Of a DNA stretch of 64,000 bases, positions 56,314-64,000 are shown piece after piece (positions within the stretch are counted from its first letter, which is position 1; each line of letters begins with the position of its first letter). A program made the translations under genes and the position numbers. The DNA comes from Lewinellaceae bacterium (GTDB lineage Bacteria > Bacteroidota > Bacteroidia > Chitinophagales > Saprospiraceae). The stretch lies in assembly GCA_020636225.1 (NCBI GenBank), contig JACJYI010000004.1, positions 620,001 to 684,000 on the forward strand. Direction: 5' to 3'. The notes beneath the pieces were generated by a model, which made no database searches, was not told the DNA's origin, and saw nothing but the letters and a program-made list of their open reading frames with translations.

Positions 56314-56808
56314 TTGAAAGCCCTTTTCTGCACCATACTTCTGAGTTGTACAGGATGGCTCCCCCTGCAAGGTCAGACAGCACATCGGAACGTACTAACT
56401 GCACAGGTCAGACAGCAGATCCGGCAGTGCAACGAAACCGCAAGGAAAGCGGCTGACTACATCCTGGACCAGAGTGTCCTGGGGGGAAATATCCGCAGTC
56501 AGCAGGCGACCTATGTCGCTGACCTCCATCCGACCATGTACACGGCAGATAGTGTCCAGATCTACAGCAACAACCGGGTTCTGCTTGGTTATTCACCGCG
56601 GTTCAATGCGTTCCTGCCCGTGCGGACAAAGGAAGGGGCCCTGCGCCTGGCCACTGATCAATTCAAACCCAGGAACACCACTTCAGGGAGAGGAATCCAT
56701 CGTCGCAAACCTGACCCCAATGGATATCATGCTGAGATCCTGCTCGATATCGAAGAGGATTACTCCATGCTGCCCCGGAAGGAAACCGGGGAGGAAGTGC
56801 TGAAATAA
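56314..56808 (+). CDS. Secreted hypothetical protein, paralogue 2
   Basis: 164 residues with a TTG start (56314) followed by KALFCTILLSCTGWLPLQGQ, a good signal peptide; no ATG is available in frame before it. The mature protein has one Cys (QQIRQCNETARKAAD) and the shared motif VLLGYSPRFNAFLPVRTKEG (~88-107), then ALRLATDQF, parallel to the preceding gene. The acidic C-terminus is ILLDIEEDYS. It is an apparent tandem duplicate that has diverged strongly outside the motif. Function unknown. Confidence 0.68.
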   Translation: MKALFCTILLSCTGWLPLQGQTAHRNVLTAQVRQQIRQCNETARKAADYILDQSVLGGNIRSQQATYVADLHPTMYTADSVQIYSNNRVLLGYSPRFNAFLPVRTKEGALRLATDQFKPRNTTSGRGIHRRKPDPNGYHAEILLDIEEDYSMLPRKETGEEVLK

Positions 56809-56913
56809 GCGCACACCCCTCCATCAAGAACCATCTTTTTATTACCAGGAAGGCATCACCATACTCCTTCTTGGAAGGACTGGAGATGCCCTTTCCACTA
56901 ACCTGACTGAACA

Positions 56914-57732
56914 ATGAACGTCAACAGAAAAACCCTTTTCGTCCTTCTTGCCTGTCTGCTCGGCACAGCAGGATTGGTGGTGGCCCAGGATACCCACAAG
57001 GTCATGGTACCCGCCTACTTCTTCCCTTATGACAATGATGATGCCGGCTCCCATAATGTCGGCCCGAAATGGTCTGCCCTGATCAATGCTGCCGCCAAGT
57101 ACGGCGATCGCCTCGTCATCATTGCCAATCCCGATAACGGCCCGGGTGCCGGTCCAAATGTCAAGGACACCTGGCAATTTCAGAAGTATACCGAGGCCAT
57201 CAACAAGGTCAGGGCCCATGGCGCCAAGGTGATCGGATATGTCTTTACCTGTTACGGCCTGACCAGGGATACCGCCCTCTGTGCAGGCAGGACGACCGAA
57301 AATGTCCTGCAGGATATTGCCAACTGGAAGGCTTGGTACAACGTGGATGGTATCTTCCTCGATGAGAATTCCAGCCAGGTCGAGCAGCTCGGGTGGTACA
57401 AGGACCTTGACAAGGCCATCCAGGCCAAATGGCCGGACGGACTGATCGTCAGCAATTACGGCACGCAACCCGCCGGACGCTATCTCAACCGCCCGGGAGC
57501 CCCGGTCATGATGGAGAATACCGCAGAGCATCTGGATGCCAACCTCCGAGACCTTCGCAACCTGCCACCATCCAGCGTTGTCCTGATCCATACCACCACC
57601 GATGGTAACTGGAAAGCCCGGCGAAATGCCCTCAAGAATAAGGGTGTCGCCTATCTCTACGTGACCGATGATGGCGCAGACAAGAATCCTTGGGATACCC
57701 TGCCCACGTTTTTAATGAACCTGTTCAACTGA
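56914..57732 (+). CDS. Secreted spherulation-specific family 4 (spherulin-4-like) protein
   Basis: 272 residues with a signal peptide (MNVNRKTLFVLLACLLGTAG...AQ). The mature part matches the Spherulin4 family in order: KVMVPAYFFPY, LVIIANPDNGPG, a conserved helix KYTEAINKVRAHGAKVIGYV, then VDGIFLDENSS with acidic residues in a TIM-barrel-like pattern, and IVSNYGTQP. The family is related to glycoside-hydrolase-type barrels, and several members are thought to act on polysaccharides such as galactosaminoglycans. A role in exopolysaccharide processing is plausible next to a ligand-sensing hybrid regulator. No sorting domain is present. Confidence 0.88.
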   Translation: MNVNRKTLFVLLACLLGTAGLVVAQDTHKVMVPAYFFPYDNDDAGSHNVGPKWSALINAAAKYGDRLVIIANPDNGPGAGPNVKDTWQFQKYTEAINKVRAHGAKVIGYVFTCYGLTRDTALCAGRTTENVLQDIANWKAWYNVDGIFLDENSSQVEQLGWYKDLDKAIQAKWPDGLIVSNYGTQPAGRYLNRPGAPVMMENTAEHLDANLRDLRNLPPSSVVLIHTTTDGNWKARRNALKNKGVAYLYVTDDGADKNPWDTLPTFLMNLFN

Positions 57733-57751
57733 ACCGGACCGGAAACCAGGG

Positions 57752-58097
57752 CCCGCTTTCGACCTGCCTCCAGACCAAAGCCTGTATCTCCATGCCTGGC
57801 AGTGCTGGCTCTTCTGCAACCTGATGATCCATGTTTATGGGGCTTATCGGTCATAATGTGGTGAAACCTGTCGGTGTTGCCGAAACGCGGGTCTGCTTCT
57901 TCACCTACCGGTTTGCCGGGCAGTCCGGCGGTCCGGACACTCATGCCCTGCACGATACCGAGCTGGAGGATGAATCCGTCGTGGAGACCGTCCAGCAGGG
58001 TGTCCGATCCTCCCTCTACACCCCCGGGCGCATGGTGCCGGGATGGGAGGACGGGGTGGTGTGGTTTCATCAGCTGCCTGTCCGGCATTTGTCCTGA
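57752..58097 (+). pseudogene. Duplicated, frameshifted 3' fragment of the Rieske oxygenase gene
   Basis: From cccgctttcgacctgcctcc the fragment follows codons equivalent to PAFDLPPD...AW..WLF.NLMI.VY of the oxygenase at 49802-50878. It then changes frame around 57825-57850 and continues nearly identically to HALHDTELEDESVVETVQ and WEDGVVWFHQL. The downstream 88-codon frame can be read from an ATG at 57831, but it is only the C-terminal third without Rieske or iron-site residues. It is a relic of a partial duplication 7.2 kb from the parent. Confidence 0.88.
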
Positions 58098-58364
58098 ATT
58101 GGTCGGACAGCTGTCCTCCAGTCAATGAATCCCTCCGAACGGATGGGTCGTTCCTGCCCGTATTTACATGGTTCACTTGCAACGAATTGTAATATATGCC
58201 CGCTGGTTTGTAACTTTCTCGGCCATTGCGGGTCATTTCAACATACCAACCTGGCCGGTAATCGGTTTGACATCTGGATTTCAGGTCCGATGGATCACTG
58301 GCTACTGACCGGGAAGGCACACTCGAACCCTCATCATTCATTCCATCATCTAATCAAGTTCACG

Positions 58365-59210
58365 ATGAAAACCTCAAGCAAAATCTCTTCTCTCATCAGC
58401 CTGCTGTCTGCCGTGCTGATGCTCCTGGTATTCAGTGCCAGCCAGGTGGATGCCCAGTGTATCCAGAATGCCATCACCAAGGCTCAGGTCGCTTCGGTTA
58501 CCTGCAATGACTGTGACGTCTGCGTGATCGCCGAGGTCGGTACGGGCAACTATTATGTTCGCCAGGGCAAGGCCTCCAGCGCCAGCGCCAACCTGAAGAC
58601 CATCAATGGCAACAAGGCCGTTTCTGCAGAAGATGTGGCCAAGATGCCCGGCATGAACAAGTTTCGCCCGTTCCGTGGCAACGACGATGTCCAGATCTCA
58701 GTGGATAAGAACACCCTGATCTTCCACGGCAATGAAGGTACCGCCGGTGAGAATCCATTGGATCTCTGCCAGGACAATGGCAAGCAGCAGTGCAAGAACC
58801 CCACCTGGGTCGTATCCAAGGACGGCAAGGCTGGCAATGACACCTATACCATCCAGCCAAAGGGTCAGAAGAATGCCTATCTCTGTTTCTCCGCCACCAA
58901 TGCAGGCCTGACGGTCTATCGCGATCCTGCCAAGGCAGATCAGTGCATCCAGTGGAGCATCGTTCCCAGTGAGCTGGGCGCCGATGGCGAGATCAAGGGC
59001 TACAAGATCTATCCGAAGAAGCATCCGGAATATATCCTCACCGTGGATACCCGCTCCAATGAGGTGCGCATGAACAAGGTGGATACGGTGGTCAAGGAAG
59101 CTGGCGAACCGAACAAGGCCATCCTGTCCAACTGGACCTTTGTGTCCAACAGTTCCAAGCGGAAGGTCACCAACCAGGAGCGTGTGATCAAGGAAGCCGA
59201 GCAGAAGTAA
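58365..59210 (+). CDS. Secreted hypothetical protein, Cys-rich N-terminus, possible beta-trefoil-like C-terminus
   Basis: 281 residues from ATG 58365 (MKTSSKISSLISLLSAVLMLL...VDAQ), with a signal peptide ending near residue 32. The 80 codons before it are open but look non-coding. The mature start is Cys-rich (QCIQNAIT, TCNDCDVCVIAE). The C-terminal half has YTIQPKGQKNAYLCFSATNA, IQWSIVPSELG and YKIYPKKHPEYILTV, with a repeating 'W...P...Y.I' rhythm. This resembles ricin-type or fascin-like beta-trefoil domains, which would bind sugars, but the match is weak. Its own terminator follows. Function unknown. Confidence 0.72.
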   Translation: MKTSSKISSLISLLSAVLMLLVFSASQVDAQCIQNAITKAQVASVTCNDCDVCVIAEVGTGNYYVRQGKASSASANLKTINGNKAVSAEDVAKMPGMNKFRPFRGNDDVQISVDKNTLIFHGNEGTAGENPLDLCQDNGKQQCKNPTWVVSKDGKAGNDTYTIQPKGQKNAYLCFSATNAGLTVYRDPAKADQCIQWSIVPSELGADGEIKGYKIYPKKHPEYILTVDTRSNEVRMNKVDTVVKEAGEPNKAILSNWTFVSNSSKRKVTNQERVIKEAEQK

Positions 59211-59240
59211 ACGGCATTTCGCCCGAGATCATTCAGAATA

Positions 59241-59274
59241 AAAAAGGCCCTTGCTATTTCGCAAGGGCCTTTTT
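59241..59274 (+). terminator. Intrinsic terminator
   Basis: aggcccttgc and gcaagggcct pair perfectly around tatttc, flanked by an A-run and a T-run, 30 bp after the preceding stop. The flanking A and T tracts would also let it work on the minus strand. Confidence 0.95.
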
Positions 59275-59328
59275 CGTGTGTCTGGTGTGGCTAAACCCGT
59301 TTCGGGAATGTGCAATATGGAGAGCGTT

Positions 59329-59363
59329 TATGTAATTGTAAAGTCCGACGTTAAAATTACATA
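59329..59363. other. Inverted repeat tatgtaatt / aattacata
   Basis: Perfect 9-bp arms at 59329-59337 and 59355-59363 with the spacer gtaaagtccgacgttaa. It lies in the gene-free stretch 59275-59479 between convergent genes. The rest of that stretch shows no gene. It could be a dispersed repeat end or a protein-binding site. Confidence 0.45.
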
Positions 59364-59479
59364 GAAGGGATGTGGCTTCTCCGCCCGGTACAAAAGGTCC
59401 TTGTATACGCCGGCGAGGATCATGTTATGCAGAAAAGCGTACAGGTGACCCCCAGGTGGTCCGATTTCTGACCAGGTCC

Positions 59480-59860
59480 CTACACCTGCACCCGGTACAC
59501 ATCCTGTTCATTCCGGCGGATCCCCTTGACTTTAAACCCGCCCTCCTCAGGGATCTCCTCCACCAGGTCGAACACCGAACAACCCCGATCCAGCCCCTCA
59601 AAGATCAGGGTGAAGGTATGCGGGATCGTCACCGGAAGCCAATGCGGAAACGGGGCGATCTGCTCGAACCACAGCATCTTCTTCCGGGTGCCATCTTCCT
59701 GGACCAGGAAGGTGGTGGGCCAGATGCGGATCAGTATCCACGGCATCTCCGCCTGACGGGGCAACGCACAATGCACGATGGTCTGCTTCTCCTCGTCAGT
59801 GCGGGTCAGTTCCTTCGGAACAACAGCGATCCGGGGTTCGGCGGGCGCGATCAGGGGCAT
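59480..59860 (-). CDS. Hypothetical cytoplasmic protein
   Basis: 126 residues from ATG 59860 (MPLIAPAEPRIAVVPK); a start 13 codons earlier is possible. Compact and mixed alpha/beta by pattern, with many Trp/Phe residues in the middle (EMPWILIRIWPTTFLVQ, KKMLWFEQIAPFPHWLPV) and a C-terminal half rich in charged residues (EGGFKVKGIRRNEQDVYRV). No signal peptide, membrane helix or known motif is seen. It is last in the minus-strand cluster, 45 bp after the GNAT gene. Family unknown. Confidence 0.7.
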   Translation of the reverse strand: MPLIAPAEPRIAVVPKELTRTDEEKQTIVHCALPRQAEMPWILIRIWPTTFLVQEDGTRKKMLWFEQIAPFPHWLPVTIPHTFTLIFEGLDRGCSVFDLVEEIPEEGGFKVKGIRRNEQDVYRVQV

Positions 59861-59905
59861 GGTAGAGGTTCTGTGAATCCCCAAAGATAAGGTCTCCACC
59901 CTCCT

Positions 59906-60742
59906 TCACGACAATGCCATCTCCATCTCGAACTGGTCGATCACATGGGGCACCCCGGCCTGGTCCAGCCACTGGAGCAGGTCGGTCCTCCCGGCATCGA
60001 TATTGTTGATCTTCACCGAGGGAACCAGCTGCCGAATCCCGGCGAACAGGCCGGCCCAATCACTCGTTGGTGCCTCCAGCTGGACCACATGGGCCCTTTC
60101 CAGCTCGATCACAAAGTGCCCGACTGGGGAGGCTGACCCATTCCGGTACACGGCATAGCCATGGTACCGATCCACGGCCCGCCCGATGGTATGATCGGAC
60201 ATATCCCAGGCGTAGGGCCCAACAGAACGGGATGAATCGATAGCCCAGGTGACCGGCCGTTCCTCCAGGACGATGTCGCTTGGCATCTTCTCAGGCAATG
60301 GCCCGTGATAGCACTTCAGCCGGCGCTTGATCTGCAGGCCGATCCGCTCGTACACCCGGATGGCCCGGGCATTCTGGTCGATGACCTCCAGCCGATAGGT
60401 CGTTACCTGGGCGTCGCGAAGGATCGGGATGGCCACCCTGACCATCTCGTCCACCCATCGCTGCCCGCGATAGCCGGGCAGGACACCGGTACCAGTATTG
60501 TAGGCCACGGTCCGACCCGCCTCCTCGCCAATGCAATGGATGACAAAACCCACCAGCTGTTCGCCATCGAACACCCCGAAGGACAGGTCGTAGTCCGCAC
60601 CGGCATCGGCAAACCGGCGTTGCCAGTAGCTCATTTCCTTGGGCAGGGGCACAAAGTACCCCTCAAAGGAGCGCAGGAAGCAATCTACCAGATCGGTGAT
60701 GTGTACACCTGCCAGGGATCGGATCTTCATCGTGGGGTCCAT
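59906..60742 (-). CDS. GNAT-family N-acetyltransferase
   Basis: 278 residues from ATG 60742. Residues ~5-145 form a GNAT fold: KIRSLAGVHITDLVDCFLRSF, then DGEQLVGFVIHCIGE, acetyl-CoA motif A GTGVLPGYRGQRWVDEMV, and motif B LEVIDQNARAIRVYERIGLQ. The C-terminal ~130 residues look like a second, degenerate GNAT-like half (FVIELERAHVVQLEAPTSDW). Such two-domain GNATs acetylate amines of small molecules or proteins. It begins 3 bp after the DinB-like stop, so the two are co-transcribed. Substrate unknown. Confidence 0.88.
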   Translation of the reverse strand: MDPTMKIRSLAGVHITDLVDCFLRSFEGYFVPLPKEMSYWQRRFADAGADYDLSFGVFDGEQLVGFVIHCIGEEAGRTVAYNTGTGVLPGYRGQRWVDEMVRVAIPILRDAQVTTYRLEVIDQNARAIRVYERIGLQIKRRLKCYHGPLPEKMPSDIVLEERPVTWAIDSSRSVGPYAWDMSDHTIGRAVDRYHGYAVYRNGSASPVGHFVIELERAHVVQLEAPTSDWAGLFAGIRQLVPSVKINNIDAGRTDLLQWLDQAGVPHVIDQFEMEMALS

Positions 60743-60745
60743 CGG

Positions 60746-61258
60746 TCAAGGGTTGTCCTGGTCCGGGTCGGTATCGCGCAGGATATCCGTATCCACGGGA
60801 ATATGGCCCAGCCTCCGCCCGAGGGTCAGGATCTGGCCCTTGTGGTGAAACTCATGGGTGATCACATGGGTGAACACCGCCAGGGCGTCCACCGAGTACG
60901 TGCGCCCCTTGCGGTGGACCTCTACTTCGGATTGCCCCTCCTCCCCATATGCCTCCAGAAAGGCCTCCATCATCCGGTCAACGTCCCGGTACAGGTCGCG
61001 AACGGCAGATAGGTCAGGAACATCCGCTTCGTGGATAAACTCCAGGCTGCGTCCCAGGGCCTGCATGCCGATCCAGTACCGATAGGCATTGGCATTGTGC
61101 ACCAGCAGATTGCGGATGCTCCCGCCCCATCCGACCTCCGGTTGCCCGGTCAGAAGGGCCTCCGGTGGCAGGCGGTCGCAATAGGCCAGCAGGACCTCCC
61201 GGGCATTGCAGACCAGGGCGTACTGTTCGCGGGCTAGAATCGGAAAGGATGAGGACAT
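60746..61258 (-). CDS. DinB-like four-helix metalloprotein
   Basis: 170 residues. The metal triad of the DinB/YfiT fold is visible: His in NLLVHNANAYRYW (~54) and the pair in FTHVITHEFHHKGQI (~130-140). Helices with LSAVRDLYRDVDRMMEAFLEAYGE lie between. The family includes bacillithiol- and mycothiol-transferases and many proteins of unknown role. It is in a same-strand run with methyltransferases and a GNAT, which suggests small-molecule modification or detoxification. Specific reaction unknown. Confidence 0.9.
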   Translation of the reverse strand: MSSSFPILAREQYALVCNAREVLLAYCDRLPPEALLTGQPEVGWGGSIRNLLVHNANAYRYWIGMQALGRSLEFIHEADVPDLSAVRDLYRDVDRMMEAFLEAYGEEGQSEVEVHRKGRTYSVDALAVFTHVITHEFHHKGQILTLGRRLGHIPVDTDILRDTDPDQDNP

Positions 61259-61312
61259 GATCCGTGGGTTGGTCGGTCAAGCAAGATAAGGAGATGGAGC
61301 GGACGCGCGTCC

Positions 61313-61972
61313 TCAACCGGCCTTTCGGGCCACCAGCATCAGGTCGGTGACCTGATCGCCATGGTGGTCCTGATAGGTGGAGCGGCGCTCATCGTGGAGG
61401 GCAAATCCGCAGACCGTCAGTCCCTCGATCAACTCCTCCGCGGAGTAGTATTGCAGGTAGAGGGAAGGGCCTTCTCCCGTACTGGCGCCCTTCAGGCCCG
61501 ACAGCTCCTCTCCTCCCTCCATGGTGCTGAGGTAGACCGTGCCGGATGGCCGGAGGAGGTCGGCGACCCTGGACAGGAGATCTCGCGTCTCTGCCTTGTC
61601 GAGATAGGGCAGGATGAAGCCCAGGAGGACCCCGTCAAAGGGAGGCCCCAGGTCGGCCAGGTAGCGGGCATCGCCCACCAGGAACCGGCCACCCGGCACA
61701 TTGGCCCTGGCCAGGTCGATCATCCGGGGCGCCAGGTCCGTTCCGGTGATCTGCAGCTCAGGCCTCATATCCATCAGAAATCGACTGAGGTTGCCCGGTC
61801 CACAGCCCACGTCGAGGACCCTGGCCGGACCCTTCGGCAGCAGGGCACAGAAGTGCTGCAAGGCCTCTCCATAGCGGGTCACATCCATGAACCGCTGCTG
61901 ATAGACATCGGCATGATGGTCGAACATCTGCCGGACATTGCCGGACTGATCATGGTTCGACGGTCGGGTCAT
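61313..61972 (-). CDS. Class I SAM-dependent methyltransferase (A)
   Basis: 219 residues. SAM motif I is VLDVGCGPGNLSRFLM (~51-66), the acidic ribose contact is in ITGTDLAPRMIDLAR, and motif II/III spans FDGVLLGFILPYLDKAE then LRPSGTVYLSTMEG. This is the UbiE/Methyltransf_11 type. The start overlaps the end of the upstream methyltransferase by 4 bp (ATGA), indicating coupling. Small-molecule substrate likely, not identifiable. Confidence 0.92.
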   Translation of the reverse strand: MTRPSNHDQSGNVRQMFDHHADVYQQRFMDVTRYGEALQHFCALLPKGPARVLDVGCGPGNLSRFLMDMRPELQITGTDLAPRMIDLARANVPGGRFLVGDARYLADLGPPFDGVLLGFILPYLDKAETRDLLSRVADLLRPSGTVYLSTMEGGEELSGLKGASTGEGPSLYLQYYSAEELIEGLTVCGFALHDERRSTYQDHHGDQVTDLMLVARKAG

Positions 61973-62796
61973 GGGCGGTCAGGTTGGGGGGTGGTGCAGG
62001 CCAGGAACAGGTAGTCGCCCCCGTCATGGGCATAGGCAGCGATCACCTCGTCGATCCGACCGGTATCCATATCGGCGGCCAGGGCTGTCAGGCCCCGCTC
62101 CACCTCGTTCGGGTGGGCCAGCACGGAGAAGGAGGAGATCCCCCGCCGGATCAGGGGATCCAGGTATAGCCCGGGGCGGTCCTTCCCGCAGTACAGGAAG
62201 TGGTCCTCCTGGTCGGGTCGCACCGCATAGGGCTCTTCAACGACGACATCCAGTCCGGCGCCCCGGAGGGCCTGCAGGATGCTGGCCCGGTCGGGCATCT
62301 GGTCCATGGAGGCCCGCATCATCTCGGGAAAGTAGTGCCGCAGCCAGTAGCCTTCCATTTGATCCCGTGTGGACGAAAAGATCACCAGTCGACCTCCGGG
62401 GCGGAGGATGCGGCGCAGTTCGCGGAAGGCCGCTGCCCGGTCGGGCCAGTGGTGGATGGTCAGGAAGGCCGTGATGCCATCCAGGGACTGGTCGGGGAGG
62501 CCGGTGGCGGCCGCCTCGCCTTCGCGCCATTGCACGGGCGGACCCGGGGTGGATCGGGCTGCTTCCAGCATGGTCGACGAGGGATCCATGCCCATCCAGC
62601 TGCCTCCGGCGGTGGCCAGGATCCGGGTGTAATTGCCGGTGCCGCAGCCAATGTCCAGGTATTGCCCATTCGGTCGCGGGTCGACCAGCGCCACCAGGCG
62701 GGAGGCCAGGTAGGGATCGGCCCGGCGGGTGCTGTTGTAGGTCTGGCCGATGCGATCGTAGAGCGGGGGTGCGGTCATGCCCGGGTGAATTTGCAT
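61969..62796 (-). CDS. Class I SAM-dependent methyltransferase (B)
   Basis: 275 residues from ATG 62796 (MQIHPGMTAPPLYDRIG); 62778 is an equally good start, and an upstream one at 62883 adds a poorly conserved Arg/Ala-rich leader. Motif I is YLDIGCGTGNYTRILA, acidic residue in WMGMDPSSTMLEAAR, motif II ITAFLTIHHWPDRAAAF, then LRPGGRLVIFSST. The C-terminal ~100 residues fit the substrate lid of UbiE-like enzymes. It is part of the coupled minus-strand run. It is not close in sequence to its two neighbours, so this is not simple tandem duplication. Confidence 0.9.
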   Translation of the reverse strand: MQIHPGMTAPPLYDRIGQTYNSTRRADPYLASRLVALVDPRPNGQYLDIGCGTGNYTRILATAGGSWMGMDPSSTMLEAARSTPGPPVQWREGEAAATGLPDQSLDGITAFLTIHHWPDRAAAFRELRRILRPGGRLVIFSSTRDQMEGYWLRHYFPEMMRASMDQMPDRASILQALRGAGLDVVVEEPYAVRPDQEDHFLYCGKDRPGLYLDPLIRRGISSFSVLAHPNEVERGLTALAADMDTGRIDEVIAAYAHDGGDYLFLACTTPQPDRP

Positions 62797-62914
62797 TGCT
62801 GATCCGGCCGGTACCGGCCCGGATGCCAGCAACAAGATACGACGCCACGCGGCGGGAGGCACTTGTCCCCTTGATTTGCCCAATGTTCACTGCTGGGGTG
62901 CATCCACACGGCGG

Positions 62915-63667
62915 TCATCGGCACTTCCGGGCGATGTAAAATCCGTAGCTGTAGTAATCCTGATACTTCTGGTACAGGTCGATCTCGGCCTGGTATTCAT
63001 CCACCACCCGCCGGGCGGCTTCGGAATGACCCTGTCGTTCGAGGAAGGATGCGAACCCGGCTTCCAGCGGTTGGTAGTAATGGTCGATCCAACTGGCCGG
63101 GTCCAGTTGGAAATAGCCTGTCAGGGAGAAGCCGTGGTCCTCCAGGATGCGGATCCTGGCAGCGGCCATGTCGATCTCCGGATACTCATTCATCCAGAAG
63201 CGCTCGATCTCCTTCGGCCGATCGGGGGTGATCCAGGTTGCCTCGCTGACGGCCAGGTAACCCCCGGTCTTCAGGAAATCCTTCCAGGCCCGCACACCGT
63301 GTTCAAACCCCATGTTGTAGATGGCTCCTTCCGACCACAGGATATCGAATGATTGCTCCGGGAAGGGCAAATCATCCATGGAACACCGGAGCGTGCTGAT
63401 CCTGTCCTGCCATCCGGCCGCACGGGACCTGTTGTCCAGCTCTTCCAGAAATTCGGGGAACAGGTCCACGGCGGTCAGGTGGCCGTGGATCTGCCGGGCC
63501 AGGACCATGGTCTGTCCACCCGTTCCACAACCGATATCCGCCACCTTCAGGGGCCGGTCGGTCGGCAGGTCCATGAAGGTCAGGGCCCGCAGGGTATCTG
63601 CCGGACTGCCCGGGCCCTGGCGTTCCGACAGCCGGTGCAGGTCAATGATCAGCTGGATGTCGGTCAT
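62915..63667 (-). CDS. Class I SAM-dependent methyltransferase (C)
   Basis: 250 residues from ATG 63667 (MTDIQLIIDLHRLSERQGPG), which overlaps the upstream gene's stop by 4 bp; longer starts read through that gene's other frame. Motif I is VADIGCGTGGQTMVLARQI, acidic residue in LTAVDLFPEFLEEL, then FDILWSEGAIYNMGFEHG and LKTGGYLAVSEATW. The protein ends in a Tyr-rich tail (YQKYQDYYSYGFYIARK), characteristic of a Bacteroidota UbiE-like subgroup. Substrate unknown. Confidence 0.92.
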   Translation of the reverse strand: MTDIQLIIDLHRLSERQGPGSPADTLRALTFMDLPTDRPLKVADIGCGTGGQTMVLARQIHGHLTAVDLFPEFLEELDNRSRAAGWQDRISTLRCSMDDLPFPEQSFDILWSEGAIYNMGFEHGVRAWKDFLKTGGYLAVSEATWITPDRPKEIERFWMNEYPEIDMAAARIRILEDHGFSLTGYFQLDPASWIDHYYQPLEAGFASFLERQGHSEAARRVVDEYQAEIDLYQKYQDYYSYGFYIARKCR

Positions 63668-64000
63668 GCCGCCATCTTTTTCACGATCACCGTGGCGACA
63701 TAGGACTCCAGGAGGCTCAGGGGTATGGCCAAGGGCAGAATGGCCACAGGCAGGACCCCCATGTTCCAGGTGACCAGCCACATGAGCACGAAGCCGACAA
63801 ACCAGGCCAGTGCGGTGGTCTGCATAAGGGAATACCTCCTGGCCAGCCAATAGATGCTGATGGCAAAGCACAGGGACCATACCCCCCACATCGCCCCGTT
63901 CACCGGTTCGGAGGGGAAGACCAGGCCCATGCCGGCGTAGTGGTCCGTCCATACAGACTTGAGCAAGAACTCATTTCGGGCAAATTCCGACAGGCTGATC
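63664..64000 (-). CDS. Small integral membrane protein, N-terminus outside the window
   Basis: The frame is open to the end of the window, so the true start is beyond it; a TTG at 63966 is possible but the preceding residues (ISLSEFARNEFLLKSVW) read naturally. At least three hydrophobic helices are visible: WGVWSLCFAISIYWLA, ALAWFVGFVLMWLVTW and VLPVAILPLAIPLSLLE, followed by a basic KK tail. Its stop overlaps the start of methyltransferase C as ATGA. Function unknown. Confidence 0.7.
   Translation of the reverse strand, partial: ISLSEFARNEFLLKSVWTDHYAGMGLVFPSEPVNGAMWGVWSLCFAISIYWLARRYSLMQTTALAWFVGFVLMWLVTWNMGVLPVAILPLAIPLSLLESYVATVIVKKMAA

Noticed and set aside
57831..58097. Independent 88-codon gene
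   Set aside because: It is the frameshifted C-terminal piece of the Rieske oxygenase and lacks all metal ligands.

Overview
The window looks like chromosomal DNA of a Bacteroidota bacterium, most likely a Saprospiraceae-type environmental or sludge organism. Evidence: a secreted protein with a type IX secretion C-terminal sorting domain, a DUF5723 protein, a one-piece hybrid two-component regulator (propeller + kinase + receiver + AraC), two secreted TPR-CHAT proteins, weak Shine-Dalgarno signals, and Bacteroidota-style dispersed palindromes. The host background is fairly GC-rich. Several inserted blocks are visibly AT-rich (about 4.6-11.2, 15.7-18.3 and 20.7-25.3 kb), which points to horizontal gain.

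Layout. 0-4.3 kb is housekeeping: the DUF5723 tail, a DtxR-type regulator and clpB. 4.3-25.3 kb is a defence island: (i) a tight five-gene operon (small HTH, a double-GHKL histidine-kinase-like ATPase, a receiver-domain protein, an unknown protein, an Eco57I-like m6A methylase); (ii) a stand-alone SAM methyltransferase; (iii) group II intron copy 1; (iv) a hypothetical gene; (v) a Gabija-like OLD nuclease/UvrD pair; (vi) a MazG-like plus DUF2075 pair; (vii) a McrBC-like pair of the DUF2357 type. Modules (i) and (v) share a similar ~190-bp element upstream and a similar attC-like palindrome downstream, as if moved by the same machinery.

25.4-38.1 kb holds aspS, then two paralogous TPR-CHAT genes separated by an IS110-family element, all set in dense dispersed repeats, plus an orphan HicB/HTH antitoxin-like gene. 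38.1-45 kb has a polysaccharide flippase, a tiny membrane protein, a GT4 glycosyltransferase divergent from nadB (TTG start), a sorting-domain secreted protein and a glucosaminidase. 45.07-46.8 kb is a triplicated ~0.55-kb repeat ending at group II intron copy 2, which appears identical to copy 1 and lies in the same orientation 34.5 kb away.

48.8-59.2 kb has a Kir-type potassium channel divergent from a Rieske oxygenase, a large hybrid sensor/AraC regulator, and a run of secreted proteins: two paralogous small ones, a spherulin-4-like protein and an unknown. A frameshifted duplicate of the Rieske 3' end lies among them. 59.5-64 kb is a minus-strand cluster: a membrane protein, three SAM methyltransferases, a DinB-like protein, a GNAT acetyltransferase and a hypothetical protein.

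The best candidate for an undescribed system is the five-gene operon at 4.7-11.0 kb. It looks like a two-component phosphorelay tied to a DNA methylase. No tRNA, rRNA, CRISPR array or integrase gene was seen.
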